Below, piece by piece: positions 1-12,237 of a DNA stretch of 64,000 nucleotides. The translations under genes and the position numbers were made by a program. Numbering within the stretch: the stretch's first letter is position 1; each line of letters starts with the position of its first letter. Below the pieces are notes generated by a model. That model saw only the letters and a program-made list of their open reading frames with translations. It was not told where the DNA came from and did not search any database. The stretch is from assembly GCA_012932865.1 (NCBI GenBank), contig SAXG01000008.1, positions 1,240,001 through 1,304,000 on the forward strand, read 5' to 3'. This DNA comes from Amylostereum areolatum. Taxonomy: Eukaryota > Basidiomycota > Agaricomycetes > Russulales > Stereaceae.

Positions 1-2
1 GG

Positions 3-131
3 CTCGGGATTGGGGGCGGTGTGGGTGTGGGCGTAGGCGTAGGCGTGGGCGTGGGTGGGGAGAAGCGCGGGCTCGATGAGGCGGAGGACGAGAGGGAAGG
101 AAAGCGTGGGCGGTTCGAGGTGCTGGAGTGA
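3..131 (+). CDS. C-terminal end of an unidentified protein (5' part outside window)
   Basis: One frame stays open from the window edge to a TGA at 129-131. It encodes a Gly-Val repeat tract (alternating GV, from GTGGGC-type hexamers) followed by a strongly charged tail rich in Glu, Asp, Arg and Lys ending in RFEVLE. The low-complexity then charged composition is typical of the disordered C-terminus of a nuclear or nucleic-acid-associated protein, but nothing identifies the family. The next 590 bases are pyrimidine-rich, as expected of a 3' UTR or flank, which supports the stop. The GV tract could also be an unstable coding minisatellite. Confidence 0.45.
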   Translation, partial: LGIGGGVGVGVGVGVGVGGEKRGLDEAEDEREGKRGRFEVLE

Positions 132-1121
132 TTGGGGGGGGGGGCGATGCCTGGTGGTTTACTTTTTCGGTTTTGTCTCTCGACCTGTCCATTGCCTTGG
201 TGCGTTCGGTCTACACTTATTCGTTATTCCCTTGTGGCCTCGGTTCTGTAGCCCTTGTCTGTCCACTTACACGCTCATCCTCCACTTGTCCCCCGTCCCC
301 CGTCTTCCGCATCGTCCAACCTATGCATCTCTTTGCTTCAGTTATGGCCCCACACCCTCATGCATGCTTCGGCATACCCCCTTCTCCAAACACACATGTT
401 CTATCCCCCCCATTTTCCCTCTCCTCGCAATCATAATACATACAGGTCGAGGATTCTTAAGGCGCCACCCCCTTCTCCCCACTCTCCCCGTTCCTCGTTC
501 CCCGCCCCCATCTTCCATCTTCATTTTCCACCCGCAATCTCCACCTATCTCCTCCATCCACGACCCCTCCATCTCTTCGTTCGCTCTGGATCGCACCTTG
601 CTGTATTTTGTATGTAAACCCCCCTCCGCCCCATCCCACCCAAGTAGTTTACGATGTGTATAGTTTCGGCGGATCGCGCCCACCTGTGATGCAGTGACAC
701 ACGATAAATGTATCAGTTTTTTTTCTCTCCTTCGTTTATGGTGGGTTGGCTCTACTGGTTGGCTCATGGGAGGAGGAATTTCGACCATCACGTCGACCTC
801 TATGAGTGCCAAGAACGTGTTGATGTACTCGTGAAGCAATGAATCTTGACCGTGGAGGAAGTGGTCAGACATTCTCGATCGGAGAGGGTGTTCGTCGCCC
901 ATTCTCGTCGACCATAAGTATGGGTGCTGGAGACGACAAAGATGTGAGAATTTGCAAGTGCGAAACTGGCGAAGCGGAGATGGGCGGCCGATTGGCCGAT
1001 ACCCGAGCAACTCAACACCGACTGACTCGACTCGGCCCTTTCGTTCCACAGTCCACCATATGATTCGACCCGAAACATCCTTCCTACTTATACTTGTCCT
1101 ATACTCAGCTCGAGCTTCGCT
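132..1121. other. Intergenic: pyrimidine-rich 3' flank, then degraded DUF6535 upstream module
   Basis: Positions 132-640 are strongly C/T-rich on the plus strand with no convincing coding frame. About 900-990 resembles the sequence about 0.5 kb upstream of DUF6535 copy B (5385-5460), so it looks like a worn copy of the module preceding the other DUF6535 genes. The last 50 bases before the ATG at 1122 contain ACTTGTCCTATACTCAG, the same 5' leader block seen upstream of copies B and E. No clear TATA box is visible. Confidence 0.4.
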
Positions 1122-3607
1122 ATGGATCCCGAATTGCTGACATTGGATTCAGAATCATCACAAGAGGATGTGGGCTCCCCGGAGCTCAACACCGTGGAGC
1201 GTTCGCCAGCGGATGTTCTTCAATCGCTCCGAGATGATATACGGCGGGATGCCTCCAGTCACGACTATAGACCACGGCAAAGTTCAGGTGCGAATCACCT
1301 CGTGTTGATCTTATATCAATTGACTGAAAATTCACTTCCAATAATCCAGACCGCGAGGAACTAGAATACACGAAGTATGCCCAAGGTGGGGTCGCGTCTT
1401 GGTTCCCGAAGTGAGGCGACCCACAGAATGGCTTCAATCTTATCATAGACTACAGAGACGTGGAAGTGGAACCAGAAGAGGTCCTGGCAGACCGGTTCTG
1501 GACAAAGTATCTCGACAGACACCAAAAATACGACAAGGAACAGATAGAAAAGTGGAAAGGCGACGCTGACGGGATCCTGATATTCGTGCGTCTGAACCAA
1601 TCCTTCCTGTCACGTCCGGATCCTGATATGTCGCTGTAGACAGGGCTATTTTCCGCGACGGTCGCCGCCTTCATTGTCGAGAGCTACAAGCTTCTCCAAC
1701 CCGATTCAGGAGATGCAACGATCGTGCTGCTCTCCCAGCTCGTCGCTATCGGCAATGGCTCTCAGCCCCTGACGTCTCCCTCGGCCCCCTTCTCTGCACC
1801 TCGCTCTATCATCGACGTCAACATCTTGTGGTTCTTCAGCCTCATCCTCAGTCTAACCTGCGCCCTCGGAGCGACGCTCGTACAACAGTGGACTCGAAAT
1901 TACAGCCAGGCGGTGTTCGACGATCATTCAACACCGCGCGAGCGCGGCCGTCTCCGCGCCTTCCTTTTCGCAGGTGTCAAGCGTTTCCTGCTCCCGGCCG
2001 TGACCAGCGCTCTCCCCCTCCTGCTCCACATTTCGGTGTTCCTGTTCTTCTCAGGAATCGTCGAGTTCCTTTGGCCGATCAACAGATCCGTCGCTCTATT
2101 CACCCTGGTTGTCGTCGGGATCATGGGGTCTATCTATGCAATCCTCACTATCCTTCCCCTACTCATCCTCAATTGTCCATATCACACCCCTCTCACGCCG
2201 TTCATATGGCCGTTCATATTTGCCGTAACCCAAATCCGCGACGTATTCCGACGTTCGAGTGTCCCTGAGGGCACTTTTCGGCATCGCGCTCGCACTTTCC
2301 TGCAGAGATCCTGGCGGAGATTCCGAAGCCCCTATTCATCAACGTACCAAAGTTTGGACGAATACTTTCACACGCATCGTTCGGTGTCCCGGGCCTTCGG
2401 GGCGTCGGACGTGGATGCTCTCGCAGAAGCGGCGAGGCGCATCCCCAGCTACCTTTTCGACGATGCGCCAGAGGTATTCGCAGAGGAACTTCCGGCTGTG
2501 GTCGATTGCTGCCCTGCGTCTTCGGGGGGCGCTCAAGCTATTTTCCAGGTGCACGCCGACGCCCACCACATATACCCAATCGTGTACAGCTTGCTACTTC
2601 GACAATATTCCAGGTCCCCCGCCAATCGCGACCGGCGCTCCGTCGTCATCATGAAACTGTTGTCGCGTCTGAATGTCGCCGATTCCCATCTCCTACGCTG
2701 GCGTTGTCATTCGTTACCCGCGGAGGTGCGCCGCGCGGTGCCCCATATCATCGAATCGACGCTCTTCACGTACTCTCACCCGCTTGTTTTGGCCGACATT
2801 GTTCAGAGACTATCGTGTCACGAACACCTGGAAACAGCGGTCTGTGCTCGGGGTGTGTTTAGCCTTGCTGGGGCTGCCGCGCTCCAGAACTCTCTGTCAC
2901 AGGAGTCAAACATCCGGGATATCGAACCAAGTACAATTCGTGGCCTGCTCAAGGCGGCATTCCCGAGCGCGCACAGGCGGCCCTGGATGCAGTTTATGGC
3001 AGACGAGGAAGGCAGTTTGGCAAACGGGCCCTGCATCGCGGCGCTATGCGTCCTCTCCGACCTCGACGACGGCGAGGAGGGGAGTCCCTTCTACTCGGCT
3101 CACATCGCACACCTACACACGCTGGCCCTGCTCTCGACGCTCTCTCGGTACGTGAAGCACACAGCGCCGGAGGTCAGGATGGAATTCATGCGCAAGTGGG
3201 AAAAGCGGGAAGCTCGGATGGAGTCGGGTTTTCGCAATTCGGCGGATAATGAGAATGTTGTGGTACTGCTGAAGCCGTTGTACGACGCACTGCAGGCATC
3301 TGAAGCTTCAAGCTCTCAAATTCAAAGACCAGCCCTCGACACGATCATCGCTAGCCAAACGGCGTCGGTGACCCCTCCCGAAGAACAGGCGCAGAACGGG
3401 CGAGATATCGAAGTGGGATATATGGACAGCCAGGATGACGATGGGCCGGGACGCGACTATGGACCTGCCAGCCAGAGGGGACTCATGTCATGGCTGAGGA
3501 GGGGTTCGGCTGTCCATATAATGGAGATGGTGACCACGGGTCTCTTGGACAAACTGTCGGACTGGTGGCGTGTAAGGAGGGAGACGCGGTCTGCACAGGG
3601 TTCTTGA
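1122..3607 (+). CDS. DUF6535 multi-pass membrane protein, copy A (intact)
   Basis: Four exons join cleanly: 1122-1287, 1350-1385, 1449-1585 and 1640-3607, giving 768 residues. All introns are 54-63 bp with GT-AG ends and phase agrees throughout. Exon 3 carries the conserved entry block ADRFWTKYLDRHQKYDKEQI, and exon 4 opens with hydrophobic segment 1 (TGLFSATVAAFIVESY, about residues 114-132). Three further hydrophobic segments follow at about 171-193, 235-259 and 261-290. The rest is a long soluble, helix-rich region of about 470 residues with an SVSRAFGASDVDAL block and a Pro-rich stretch near the end. The N-terminal part matches the DUF6535 family, which is expanded in mushroom fungi and has no known function; a membrane location is inferred from the four segments. 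Copies B-F share the intron positions, so the family arose by DNA-level duplication. Confidence 0.85.
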
Positions 3608-4080
3608 CTGCATATCGAGTCTGGGATTATCTGCGACGCTCTTACTAGGGAGTGCCTTGTGAATGAAAATAAAGTGTATTTCCAGCCTTCGGACTCGTTG
3701 CATACTTTCCACACCTCCCGTCGTCCGTGGCGGCAGGTTATTTTGCGCGAAGTTCTCGCTTCGTACCCAAATCGGTTGGTTTAGGCGCAACATACGTACT
3801 CTTCGCTCTACACGCTCGATCCTAAACTGAAGCCTTTAATTTTTCCAGGTCCAAACGACGACACTGGTACCACGCTCGTCCTGCCTCAGCGTTGGCGCCG
3901 TAGCTTGCATGCTCGATCTTCCACATTGCGAAATACGAACGTGGGACGAAACCCTAACCCTAATCATGTTGACGAGGCCCTAGGCCAAGGAATGCAAAGG
4001 TTGCATCGGTCGCCACGCAAACATCTGTGGAGCAATTCAGTTATTTCAAAAGGAGACGGCGAGGAAGAGGGGGGCTACCT
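3608..4080. other. Spacer after copy A with short telomere-like motif
   Basis: No gene is seen. Positions 3850-3985 are about 80% identical by eye to 8900-9020 downstream of copy B, so this is part of the duplicated unit. Both spacers contain the fungal telomere unit on this strand: CCCTAACCCTAA at 3952-3963 here, CCCTAACCCTA at 8994-9004 there. Confidence 0.5.
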
Positions 4081-5130
4081 TGTAAGTAGCACAAGACCAC
4101 CGGCTAGACTTCGTCTGCTAGATCGCATTGGTGTGGTCGTCCTTGGCATTAATGTGGGATTGCGCTGGCGTGCCTCGGCCTCGTTCTACAGTATGCCTTC
4201 GTCGGGTTGCACGCGGCCAGACGGTGCACCTTGCGATAGAACATATTTTGGGTCTTCTGACGTGGAGTGTCCTGTAGGTCAGAGGGCGTTAGCGACGTTC
4301 TCATCCAGTGTCAAGGGAAGGACTCACATCATTGTCGTTGGCGAGGACATAGGGTCATGTTCCTTCTTGAAAAGTGACCCAGCCCATATGCGCCTCGAGC
4401 TTGTTGCGGAATCTATACCCTCCGTTCAGCCAACCCGCTCCTCGCCGCTAAAATGCGCATCATGTCGTTACGGATTGCGCGATGACGGAGAGCACGGTGG
4501 AGTGAATATTTTGCGGGGTGATAGGCCAGGATGGTGCCGTCGCCGAGGCTGACGAGGAGTGAGAAGGAGAGTGACATAAAGGGTGCACTCGGATCGGTGC
4601 TGGGGGGCGCCGTGGCGGAAAACTCGATGGTTATGCTAGAGTCGTTCGTCTGCTCTTTTGACAGACTTCGGTCTGGAAACTCGCCTGCGCCACGTCGAGG
4701 GCGACAGAAATAAGGTCTCGAAAAAATGTCAGAAAGGCACAAGGGAATAGAGGAACAAAAAGGAGGAAGGAGGAAGAGACTGTAGCTGGTGCATGGCAGC
4801 AGGGGAGGCTACGCCCCGAAGAGAGTTATGATCACACACCGCTCTAGAAAAAGAAGGGTGAAATGAAGACAAGGCAGAGGGACACTCGGAGGAATGAGCA
4901 AGCATGAGGGGAGAGCGCGGTGTACAACAGTGTAAACTTGACGTATAAACGCGGCCCCACGAGAAACGGAAAGGGTACAGTATGTGGAAAAAAATACACA
5001 AGTGGGGAAGCGTAGGGAGATGATGTAGGGGAAAGACGGGAAGGAGATATTTGGCGGGGGCATGAAAAGGAAAAGCAAACAGACGGTGACGGTGAAGAGG
5101 AAGCGAACGTACTTCAAGACAAAGGCCTAA
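4081..5130 (-). pseudogene. VPS11 pseudogene 1 (decayed 5' half)
   Basis: The minus strand matches several parts of the functional VPS11 gene at 19964-23965, in the correct order. Around 4520-4620 a SLGDGTILAYH-like segment equals the beta-propeller segment GLGDGTVLLYR. Around 4330-4350 a worn LANDND-type segment equals YVLANDGA. Around 4100-4250 the DNA for the clathrin-repeat start (MLYRKAQHL through YAKGDYDNAMQQ) is recognisable at roughly 70-75% identity. Frameshifts and stops (for example TAG in place of ATG or CAG codons) interrupt every block. Intron positions are kept, so this is a DNA duplication, not a processed copy. It lies just upstream of DUF6535 copy B, as pseudogene 2 does for C. 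Confidence 0.6.
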
Positions 5131-5889
5131 GATGACCTCGCCCCCCTCATCGTGCACAATGACGCTGTCTCTCTGCGCTCACGGTTTAGGCATGCGCGCC
5201 GTTGATTTTGACGTCGATATACGGGGCAGTACGTTCAAGGAATTGCCCAAATATTCTCCGTCGGGAGCTGTCCGTCGCGTGGTTTCGCCAGTGAGTCCGA
5301 TGTGGACCGTAAAGACAATCGATATAGGACTTCCATTGAGACCCTTTCTTCGGTATGGAGGCGTGAGCATTTGTGTGTTTTCGTTGGACATGCAGTGGAT
5401 GCTGGAGACGACAGCGCTGAGAGAGAATGTGAGGATGCGCAAGTTGTGGCGAAGCGATAGCGAAGGCTCGAGACGCGGCTGCCCATTGTCCGCTGTCTGC
5501 CGAATGCCGCCGAATGCCGATTGTCACACAATGGTCCGGGGCCTTGGAGTCTATACACTCCCGCATCGCCGCACGATTCCAGGACAGGGTCTGATGAGAG
5601 GATCCCGAGGTGCGAGGGTTGACTCCGTCTGCGTCTGCTTTAGGAGCCCAAGGACAGCGTCCGAGGATACGCGGACCGTGTACATATAGAGTGCGTCCAG
5701 CGTCCCCATAACCAACGCTCCCCCTTTCCTCGAATAGGCTCATTAGACGTGGTCCTTTGGTCACCTGAACTCTGGAATCAGGTATGAATCTTCGGCATAC
5801 TTTCTCATATAATATCGCATCTCACATGGCAACATGTAAACAAGCCGCGCAATCCAAGCCCTCGATCTTATACTCTGGCAGCTCGAGTT
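5131..5889. promoter_or_regulatory. Upstream region of DUF6535 copy B with TATA-like box and leader intron
   Basis: A TATA-like TACATATAGA lies at 5681-5690. About 90 bases further is a block conserved before copies B, C, D and E: a GTATGAATCTTC splice-donor-like site (from 5782). In B and E a TATACT...CAG acceptor-like site (ending 5881) follows just before the ATG, which suggests a roughly 100-base intron in the 5' UTR. In C the acceptor AG is lost. Confidence 0.45.
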
Positions 5890-8398
5890 ATGGATCTCCA
5901 ATCGCTGACATTGGAGCCAGAATCATCCCACATGGGCGCGGGCTTCCCTGAGCGCGTTATCACAGCACGCTCGCCAAAGGACGTTCTTGAATCGCTGAAA
6001 CAAGATCGATGGCAGGACTTCTTTTGCGACTATAGGCCAGGTGCGGATGACATCGTGCGGACTCAATCTTATATCCCTCGGCTGAAATTGCCCCCCCCCA
6101 TAATCCAGACCGCGACAAGAAACTAGGATACAAGAAGTATAATCAAAGTGAAATCTCGTCTTGATTCCACACGTGAGTTGACCCTTAGAATGGCTCCGAC
6201 TTCTATCCTAGATTGCACAGACGTGGAAGGCGAGCCAATCGACGTCATCGCCGACCGGTTCTGGACGAAGTACCTCGAAAGGAACAAAAAGTACGACAAG
6301 GAGCAGATAGAAAAGTGGAAGGGCGATGCTGACGGGATCCTGATTTTCGTGCGTCTCAACCAATCCTTCCTGTCGCCCCCGGATCCTGATTGTGCTACTG
6401 TAGACAGGGCTCTTTTCCGCGACGGTCGCTGCCTTCATTGTCGAGAGCTACAAGCTTCTCGAATCCGACTCGGGAGATGCAACCGTTGTGCTGCTCTCCC
6501 AGCTCGTCGCTATCGTCAACGGAACTCAGCCGCCACCGCCCTCCTCGCCTCCCTTCTCTGCACCTCGCTCTATCCTGGATGTCAACATCTTATGGTTCTT
6601 CAGTCTCATCCTCAGCTTGACATGTGCACTTGGCGCGACGTTGGTGCAACGGTGGACTCGGAATTACAGCCAGGCAGTCTTCGACGACTGGGAGCATACA
6701 ACGCCGCGAGAGCGTGGTCGCCTCCGTGCCTTCCTTTCAGCTGGCGTCAAGCGTTTCCGGCTCCCGACCGCGACCAGTGCTCTCCCACTATTTCCGTGTT
6801 TCTATTTTTTTCAGGAATTGTCGAATTCTTATGGCCGATCAACCGAGCTGTCGCCATCTTCACACTGTTCATGGCGGGCATTGTTGCATCTGCATACGCG
6901 ATGCTCACTCTCCTTCCTTTATTCCTCCCCGATTGCCCATATCGCACCCCTCTGACGCCGTTCATATGGCCATGTCTGTTCGCCACAACCAGAATTCGCG
7001 ACCTCTTTCGGACTTCAAGTTCTCCAGGATTCACATCCAGGGGTCGACCTCGCAATCTCTTGGGGATATTCAAGAACCTCTATTCTGCGTACCAAAGCTT
7101 GGACGAATACCTTCACGATCGTTGTTCGGTATCCCGGGCCTTTGGAGCATCGGACGTGGATGCTCTCTCAGAAATGGCGATGCACATCAACGAATACAAT
7201 GCGCACGATCCGCCCGCCGAGGAATTCGCAGAGGAACTTCCGGCTGTGGTCCTGTGCTCCCCCACGTCTCTAGTGGGTACTCAGGCTGCTTTCCAGATGC
7301 ACGCCGACGTCCATAACATATACCCAGTCGTGGAGAGATTGTTACTTCGACGAGATCCTGTCAGTTCCTCAGCGAATCGCGACTGGCGCTCCGCCATTCT
7401 TGTGAACCTGCTATCGTGTTTGAATCTCGTGGACTTCCGGACTCTCGACGATCTCAGCATGTCCCCTTCGTTACCCATGGAGGTGCGACGCGTCGTGCCT
7501 CACATCCTCCAATCGACGCAAGGCATTTTCAACTTCTGGGGGGTCGACCTCATACAGAATCTCTCGCGTCACGAGGTCGAGAAAACAGCGGCCGATGCTC
7601 GGGGTGTGTTCGCCCTTGCTGTGGTTGCCGCGCTCCAGAAGTCTCTTTCGCAAGATTCAAACATCGGGGATACTCCGTCAAACGTCAACCCAGGGCGATT
7701 CTGTGCCATACTAGGCGCGACATTCCGCGCGCATACGAAGTGGATGCACTTTATGGCAGACCAAGAAAGCAGTTTGGCCAATGGGCCATGTAAGTATCGC
7801 GGCGCTATGCGTCCTTTCCGATCTCGGCGATGGCGGGGAGTGGGGTTTTTTACGATCCTGCCGAGCGCACTTACACACCCTGGCACTGCTATCGACGCTC
7901 TCTCCGTACGTGGAGAACACGGCACCGGAGGTCAGGGTGGAATTCATGCGCAAGTGGGAAGAGCTGGAAGCTCGGTCACTGCGACCAGATGCACGCTTCG
8001 AGTTCGATTTCAATTTTGAAGGGAAGCAAAGTGTTGTAGTACTGTTGAAGCCGTTGTACGACGCCCTAAATGCATCTCGAGAGCCAGTTTCCGATGACAT
8101 CGGCACTGCGAGCTCACCGGGGGTCCATGATCTGTCACCGGCGCCCACACCACCACCCGTGGAACAGGACCGCAATGGGCAAGACATCGAGATGGGGTAC
8201 GTTGTCCGTCAGGGTGGCAATACGGATGGACCGGGACACGATAGTGGACCTGAAACCCGGAGGGGATTCATGTCATGGCTGAGGAGGGGCTCAGCTGACC
8301 ATGCAATGGGAACGGTGACCACGGGTCTCTTGGACAGATTGTCGGGCGTGTGGCGTGCGAGGAGGGAGACACATTCTGTACACCGGCAGGACTCTTGA
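5890..8398 (+). pseudogene. DUF6535 membrane protein copy B, two frameshifts
   Basis: Exons align with copy A: exon 1 from 5890, short exon 2 near 6110, exon 3 from about 6216, and exon 4 from the ACAGGGCTCTTTTCC block near 6410 to the TGA at 8396-8398. Relative to A, C and D it has a 10-bp deletion in hydrophobic segment 3 (around 6785-6805), which shifts the frame, and a 4-bp insertion creating GGGCCATGTAAGTATCG at about 7786-7800, which shifts it again and adds a stop. The pieces before, between and after are otherwise open and well conserved, ending in the DRNGQDIEMGYVVRQGG block and a Trp/Arg-rich tail. The lesions look recent. An assembly error at either site, or use of the new GTAAGT as a splice donor, would change the verdict. 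Confidence 0.7.
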
Positions 8399-9829
8399 CA
8401 CTGTATATCGGGTCTTTGACATCTTCTGCAACATCTTTGCTCGTGCCTCATGAATGAAAAAATATCGTATTTTCAGCCTTCAAACTAGCCGCATAGAGTT
8501 CCCCAGCCCCGTCGTCTATTTCGCGCAGATGAAACGATCACCGAATACACGTCAACGACTTCGAAATGAGGCTTAGATAATCGCACATCCCACCGCGCCC
8601 ACAGCTAGAGCTTGACCACGATCGCACCATGGTGAGGGTGAGCAGTGCACGCGCGAAGGCTTCACGCGGTCTTCACTACGAACGGACCATTCGGGCGTCA
8701 GAGACACGACATCGAAGACAGGTACAAGGCGAACGACGCGACGTACTTCGTGCTCGCTGGTTCCAGGAGTTGGGCGTGGCAAAAGTGTTCGGCTCTGAAC
8801 GTCGGAGGGTCGGTCCTGATGATGCGTCCAACGTACGCATTTTTCGCTCTAGACACTCGATCTCGATATGATCCCCCTCGATTTTTCTGCGTCGAAACGG
8901 AGACGACAGCACTACGCCCGTCCTGCCCCAACGTCGGCGCCGTAGCTTGCATATTCGGTCTTCCACATCGCGAAATGCGAACGTGGGACGAAACCCTAAC
9001 CCTAGCCATATTGACGAACCTCTAGGCAATTGACGAGTGTTGAGTCGACCGCTAAATAAACACTGTGGAGTAAAGTTAGAAAGAAAAAGAGAGCGGTGGG
9101 TGGGTGAGGAGATAGAAGAACCGAAACGAAAGGAGTCAAAATCGGTAAGTGACGAAGGGGCGAAGCGATGAAGGAGATCGCAGAAAGATTTGGGAGAGAG
9201 GGAGGGCGATGGCGAGGATACAACGACGTCAAGATGGAGAATGAAAGGAATCACAAATAAGTAAAAACGGTTGGCAAGTAATGAAAGGTATGGATGGAAA
9301 ATGATGGACGCACCCATGCGCGTGAAATGGTCAGCCCCAAGCCGTGCCAACTGTTCTTCCATATCATGCCCTACCAAAAAGGTGTGAGAAATAGGAAAAC
9401 AGGGCAGAGCGAAATATATACCTCATAACCACCGGAAAGGTGCAAGTTCTTGGTCCAAGGCGTCTCGGGGGAACGCGCACTTTATGAACCAGGATGCACC
9501 ATGGGATTTAACGTGGGCAATTCCGCGTCAAACAGGCCCCGTACGAGTTGCAAGTCGTCGCATGTCGTTGAAGTCTCGAGGCGTGTGCACGAAGTGGCCT
9601 TCCCGGCGACAGGCATGGATCGCGGTCGAATGCGATCACGCCTGGCGGAACGAAGTTGTTGATCCAAACCGTGTCGTTGTGTTAAGCTTCGTCTAGTCGG
9701 GGTTGACAACGTCGTGTGCGAGCAACTGTTGTAGGTGCATGACGACGTTCGATATAGGCCAGACGTCGAGGAACTACGAGCACAGGTTTAGTTTGGAAAA
9801 CACGACAGTCAGGAAGGAAGGCACCTTGT
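8399..9829. other. Spacer after copy B with telomere-like motif and an unidentified minus-strand remnant
   Basis: 8900-9020 repeats the spacer after copy A, including CCCTAACCCTA at 8994-9004. 9036-9290 is purine-rich on the plus strand with no coding signal. The minus strand of about 9290-9790 contains short protein-like runs in different frames (NNFVPPGVIAFDRDP; VGHDMEEQLARLGADHFTRM) broken by stops, so it may be a decayed gene I cannot name. This roughly 0.7-kb piece is absent from the A-to-B spacer and accounts for part of the longer B-to-C distance. Confidence 0.35.
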
Positions 9830-11290
9830 AGGTAAGTAGCATAAGACCACAAGCTGCTTCATTGCTTGGCGTGGTCGCCCTTGTCATAGATGTGTCCCCC
9901 GAGTTCGTGCGAGTTTGCCTCGTCCGCATCCTATGCCTTCTCCGGGCTGCGCGCGGTCAGACGTTCTGGGTCTTCTGACGTGGAGTGTCCTGAAGGCTGA
10001 AAAACAGAAAAACAGCGTCGGTCGTTAACGACAATTTCATCCAGTATCAAAGGAAGGACTCACGTCGTTGTCGTTGGCGGGGACGTACGGTCTTGTTTGA
10101 TCTTGAAGAGTGACCCAGCCCAGATACCTCCCGGGCATGTCGCGGAAGTCATACCCGACCCGCTCCTCGCCGCCAAGGTGCGCAATGATGGGAGCGACCG
10201 AGGGCCCGGTCGTCGACATGGTTCGCTTGGTCAGTTCTAACACCAGGACGCGCTTCAGTGAAAGGAACGCGGGAAAGTGTACAACGACGTACCGTACAGG
10301 CGTAGCATGATGCCCGTATCGACCTGCTGTCCACATACCCCTCTCGCGCTGATAAACGGCCACGGAACACCGCGACTAATCGTCGATCTTCCCCGGAACG
10401 AGCAGGTGATGCGTCGTAGGGAAAGAGCACCACTGCGCACGCCCGCACCCTTGACAACTCTAGATTTCCAACTGGCTTTGGCTTTTGCGAGCCGGATCTT
10501 GAACAACGCGAGGTCTCCGGAAGGCGATGAGCACGGTGAGGTGGATAATTTGGCGGGTTTGGGCGGTGATAGACGAGGATGGCGCCGTCGCAGAGGCCGA
10601 GAAAGAGAGGGAAGGAGAGTAAGATAAAGGCTGCAGGAGGATCGGTACTGTATGTTGACTTCGGTTGGGTGGCGGAAAGCGTAGGTATTACGCCAATACT
10701 GTTCGTCTGCTCTTCCGAGCGACCCCATTCTTGAAACCGAACAGGCCGCACGCTCGCGTCACTTGCAGGGCGACGGAGATAAACTCTGGAAGAGAACGTG
10801 AGAAAGGAACAAGAGAGGAGAGAGACATAGATGAGGAAGAGCCCGCGGCTTGTGCATGGTAGCGGGGAAGGTTGCGCCCCGAAGAGCGTGTTCACACACC
10901 CCTCGAGGCGAAGAACGATGGGACATAAAAGGTAGAGAAACGCTCGGAGGTATAAGCGAGTAGAAGGGGATAGCGCGCCGTACGACAGTGTGGAATCGGC
11001 GTATAACCACGGCCACGCGAGAAAGGGTAAGGATACAATATGCCGGGAAAGCATCACAATCGGGGGGGGGGGGGGGGGGGGGGGGTAAGGGTATGATGCA
11101 GAGGAAGGATTGGAAGGAGATGTTTGGCGGAGCCATGGAAGAAAATGAATATAGAGGAGAAAGAAACGGTGGACGAGGAGGAAGAAACCGGACGTACCCC
11201 AAGATAAGTAACATGACGACCGAAGTTCGCCGTCCACCAGAGTCCGCGGCCCACTCAATAATCTGTAGGCTGGAGTGATACATGAGGATG
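9830..11290 (-). pseudogene. VPS11 pseudogene 2 (decayed 5' half)
   Basis: This is the best preserved of the three VPS11 remnants. Reading the minus strand from high to low coordinates: 11215-11260 encodes WAADSGGRR, matching WVAHAGGRV of VPS11, followed by an LG|GTACGTC exon-donor junction identical to the one after ILVTLG in the real gene. About 10570-10620 gives LGLCDGAILVYH, matching LGLGDGTVLLYR. About 10080-10200 gives a 50-residue stretch ending RPYVPANDND, equivalent to the stretch ending KIYVLANDGA. 9830-9990 matches the YRKAQ...YAKGDYDNAMQQYL segment. Stops and frameshifts interrupt it. A run of 22 or more G at about 11059-11086 lies inside the former intron after the LG junction. 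Confidence 0.65.
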
Positions 11291-12237
11291 GGGTGGGGGA
11301 GATTTAGCAGTAGGCAGACGTACCATTGTGCTTAGCGTAAGATGACATTCCGTCTTTCGCCCCCCTCGTCGCGCGCAAGGCCGCCGTATCTCTGTGCTCA
11401 CAGCCTAAGCAGACGCGCCGCCGTGTTTCACGTCGATATACGAGTCGGTACGTTCGAAAAAGTGCCCAGGTATTGTCTATCGGGACATCTCCGTCGCGTG
11501 GTTTCGCCAGTGGACCATACTAGCTGGCAGTGAGAATTAATACAGGAAGCCGATTGAGTCCCATCTTTCGGTATGGGAGTGTGCGCAGTCGCGTGTGTTC
11601 GTTGTCCGTGCTGTAGATGCTAGAGAGGACAGTGATGAGAGAAAGTGTGAAGATGTGCAAATGACCGCGAAGCAAGGTTGTGGGGAGGCGCGAACTTAGG
11701 CCCGGCAAAGCGGCTGCCTCACGGCCGAACGCTACCGATTGGTCCCCAGACCATGGCCCAGCCAAATGGCCAATATTCCGCCCACTCGCACAAAATACAA
11801 ACGTCGCTCAGCTGTACCTTCGCTTCTTAAAGAACAAGGTTATACATCTTCTCTGTTCTGGACTCTATACACTCTCGCATCGCCTACTGGTTCTAGGACT
11901 TCCTAGATTCGGTACTTTTGGACTCGAGATCCGCACATCTACCGTCGAACACAGCCTCATGTTCGCCCATGCTCTTCTGGCGATGCAGCGTCAGGCAGCA
12001 TCCGAGGACGCCCGGGCCATCCATATATATAGTCCCTTCAGCGTCCCCACAACCAACGCTCCCCATTTCCCCCGAACTTTATCAGGCGCCAGCGCGGACG
12101 GACGACGCCAGGACAGAGAAAGCTTTGGTCGCCTCAACTTCTGAAACAGGTATGAATCTTCCGCATACATTCTCATATCGATCCTCACATGGCAACATGG
12201 AAGCAAGCCGCGCGACTGATCCCATACTCTGCTCGCT
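11291..12237. promoter_or_regulatory. Upstream region of DUF6535 copy C with TATA box
   Basis: A good TATA box, CCATATATATAG, lies at 12021-12032. The GTATGAATCTTCCGCAT leader block follows at about 12150. The block from about 11830 to the ATG is repeated upstream of copy D in the opposite orientation (29813-30220) and upstream of copy E (59600-59999), so promoter and gene were duplicated together. Unlike in B and E, the sequence just before the ATG has no AG acceptor, so the leader intron may not be spliced here. Confidence 0.5.

Noticed and set aside
55..663. 202-codon ORF at the left end
   Set aside because: Low-complexity Pro/Ser/His-rich translation of a pyrimidine-rich flank, with another frame already explained by the real C-terminus ending at 131.
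7786..7800. A new intron starting at GTAAGT in copy B
   Set aside because: The sequence is a 4-bp insertion compared with four paralogues, and no acceptor restoring the frame is evident nearby.
11059..11086. G-run as a regulatory quadruplex
   Set aside because: A homopolymer inside a dead intron; more simply a slippage product, and its length may be a sequencing artefact.
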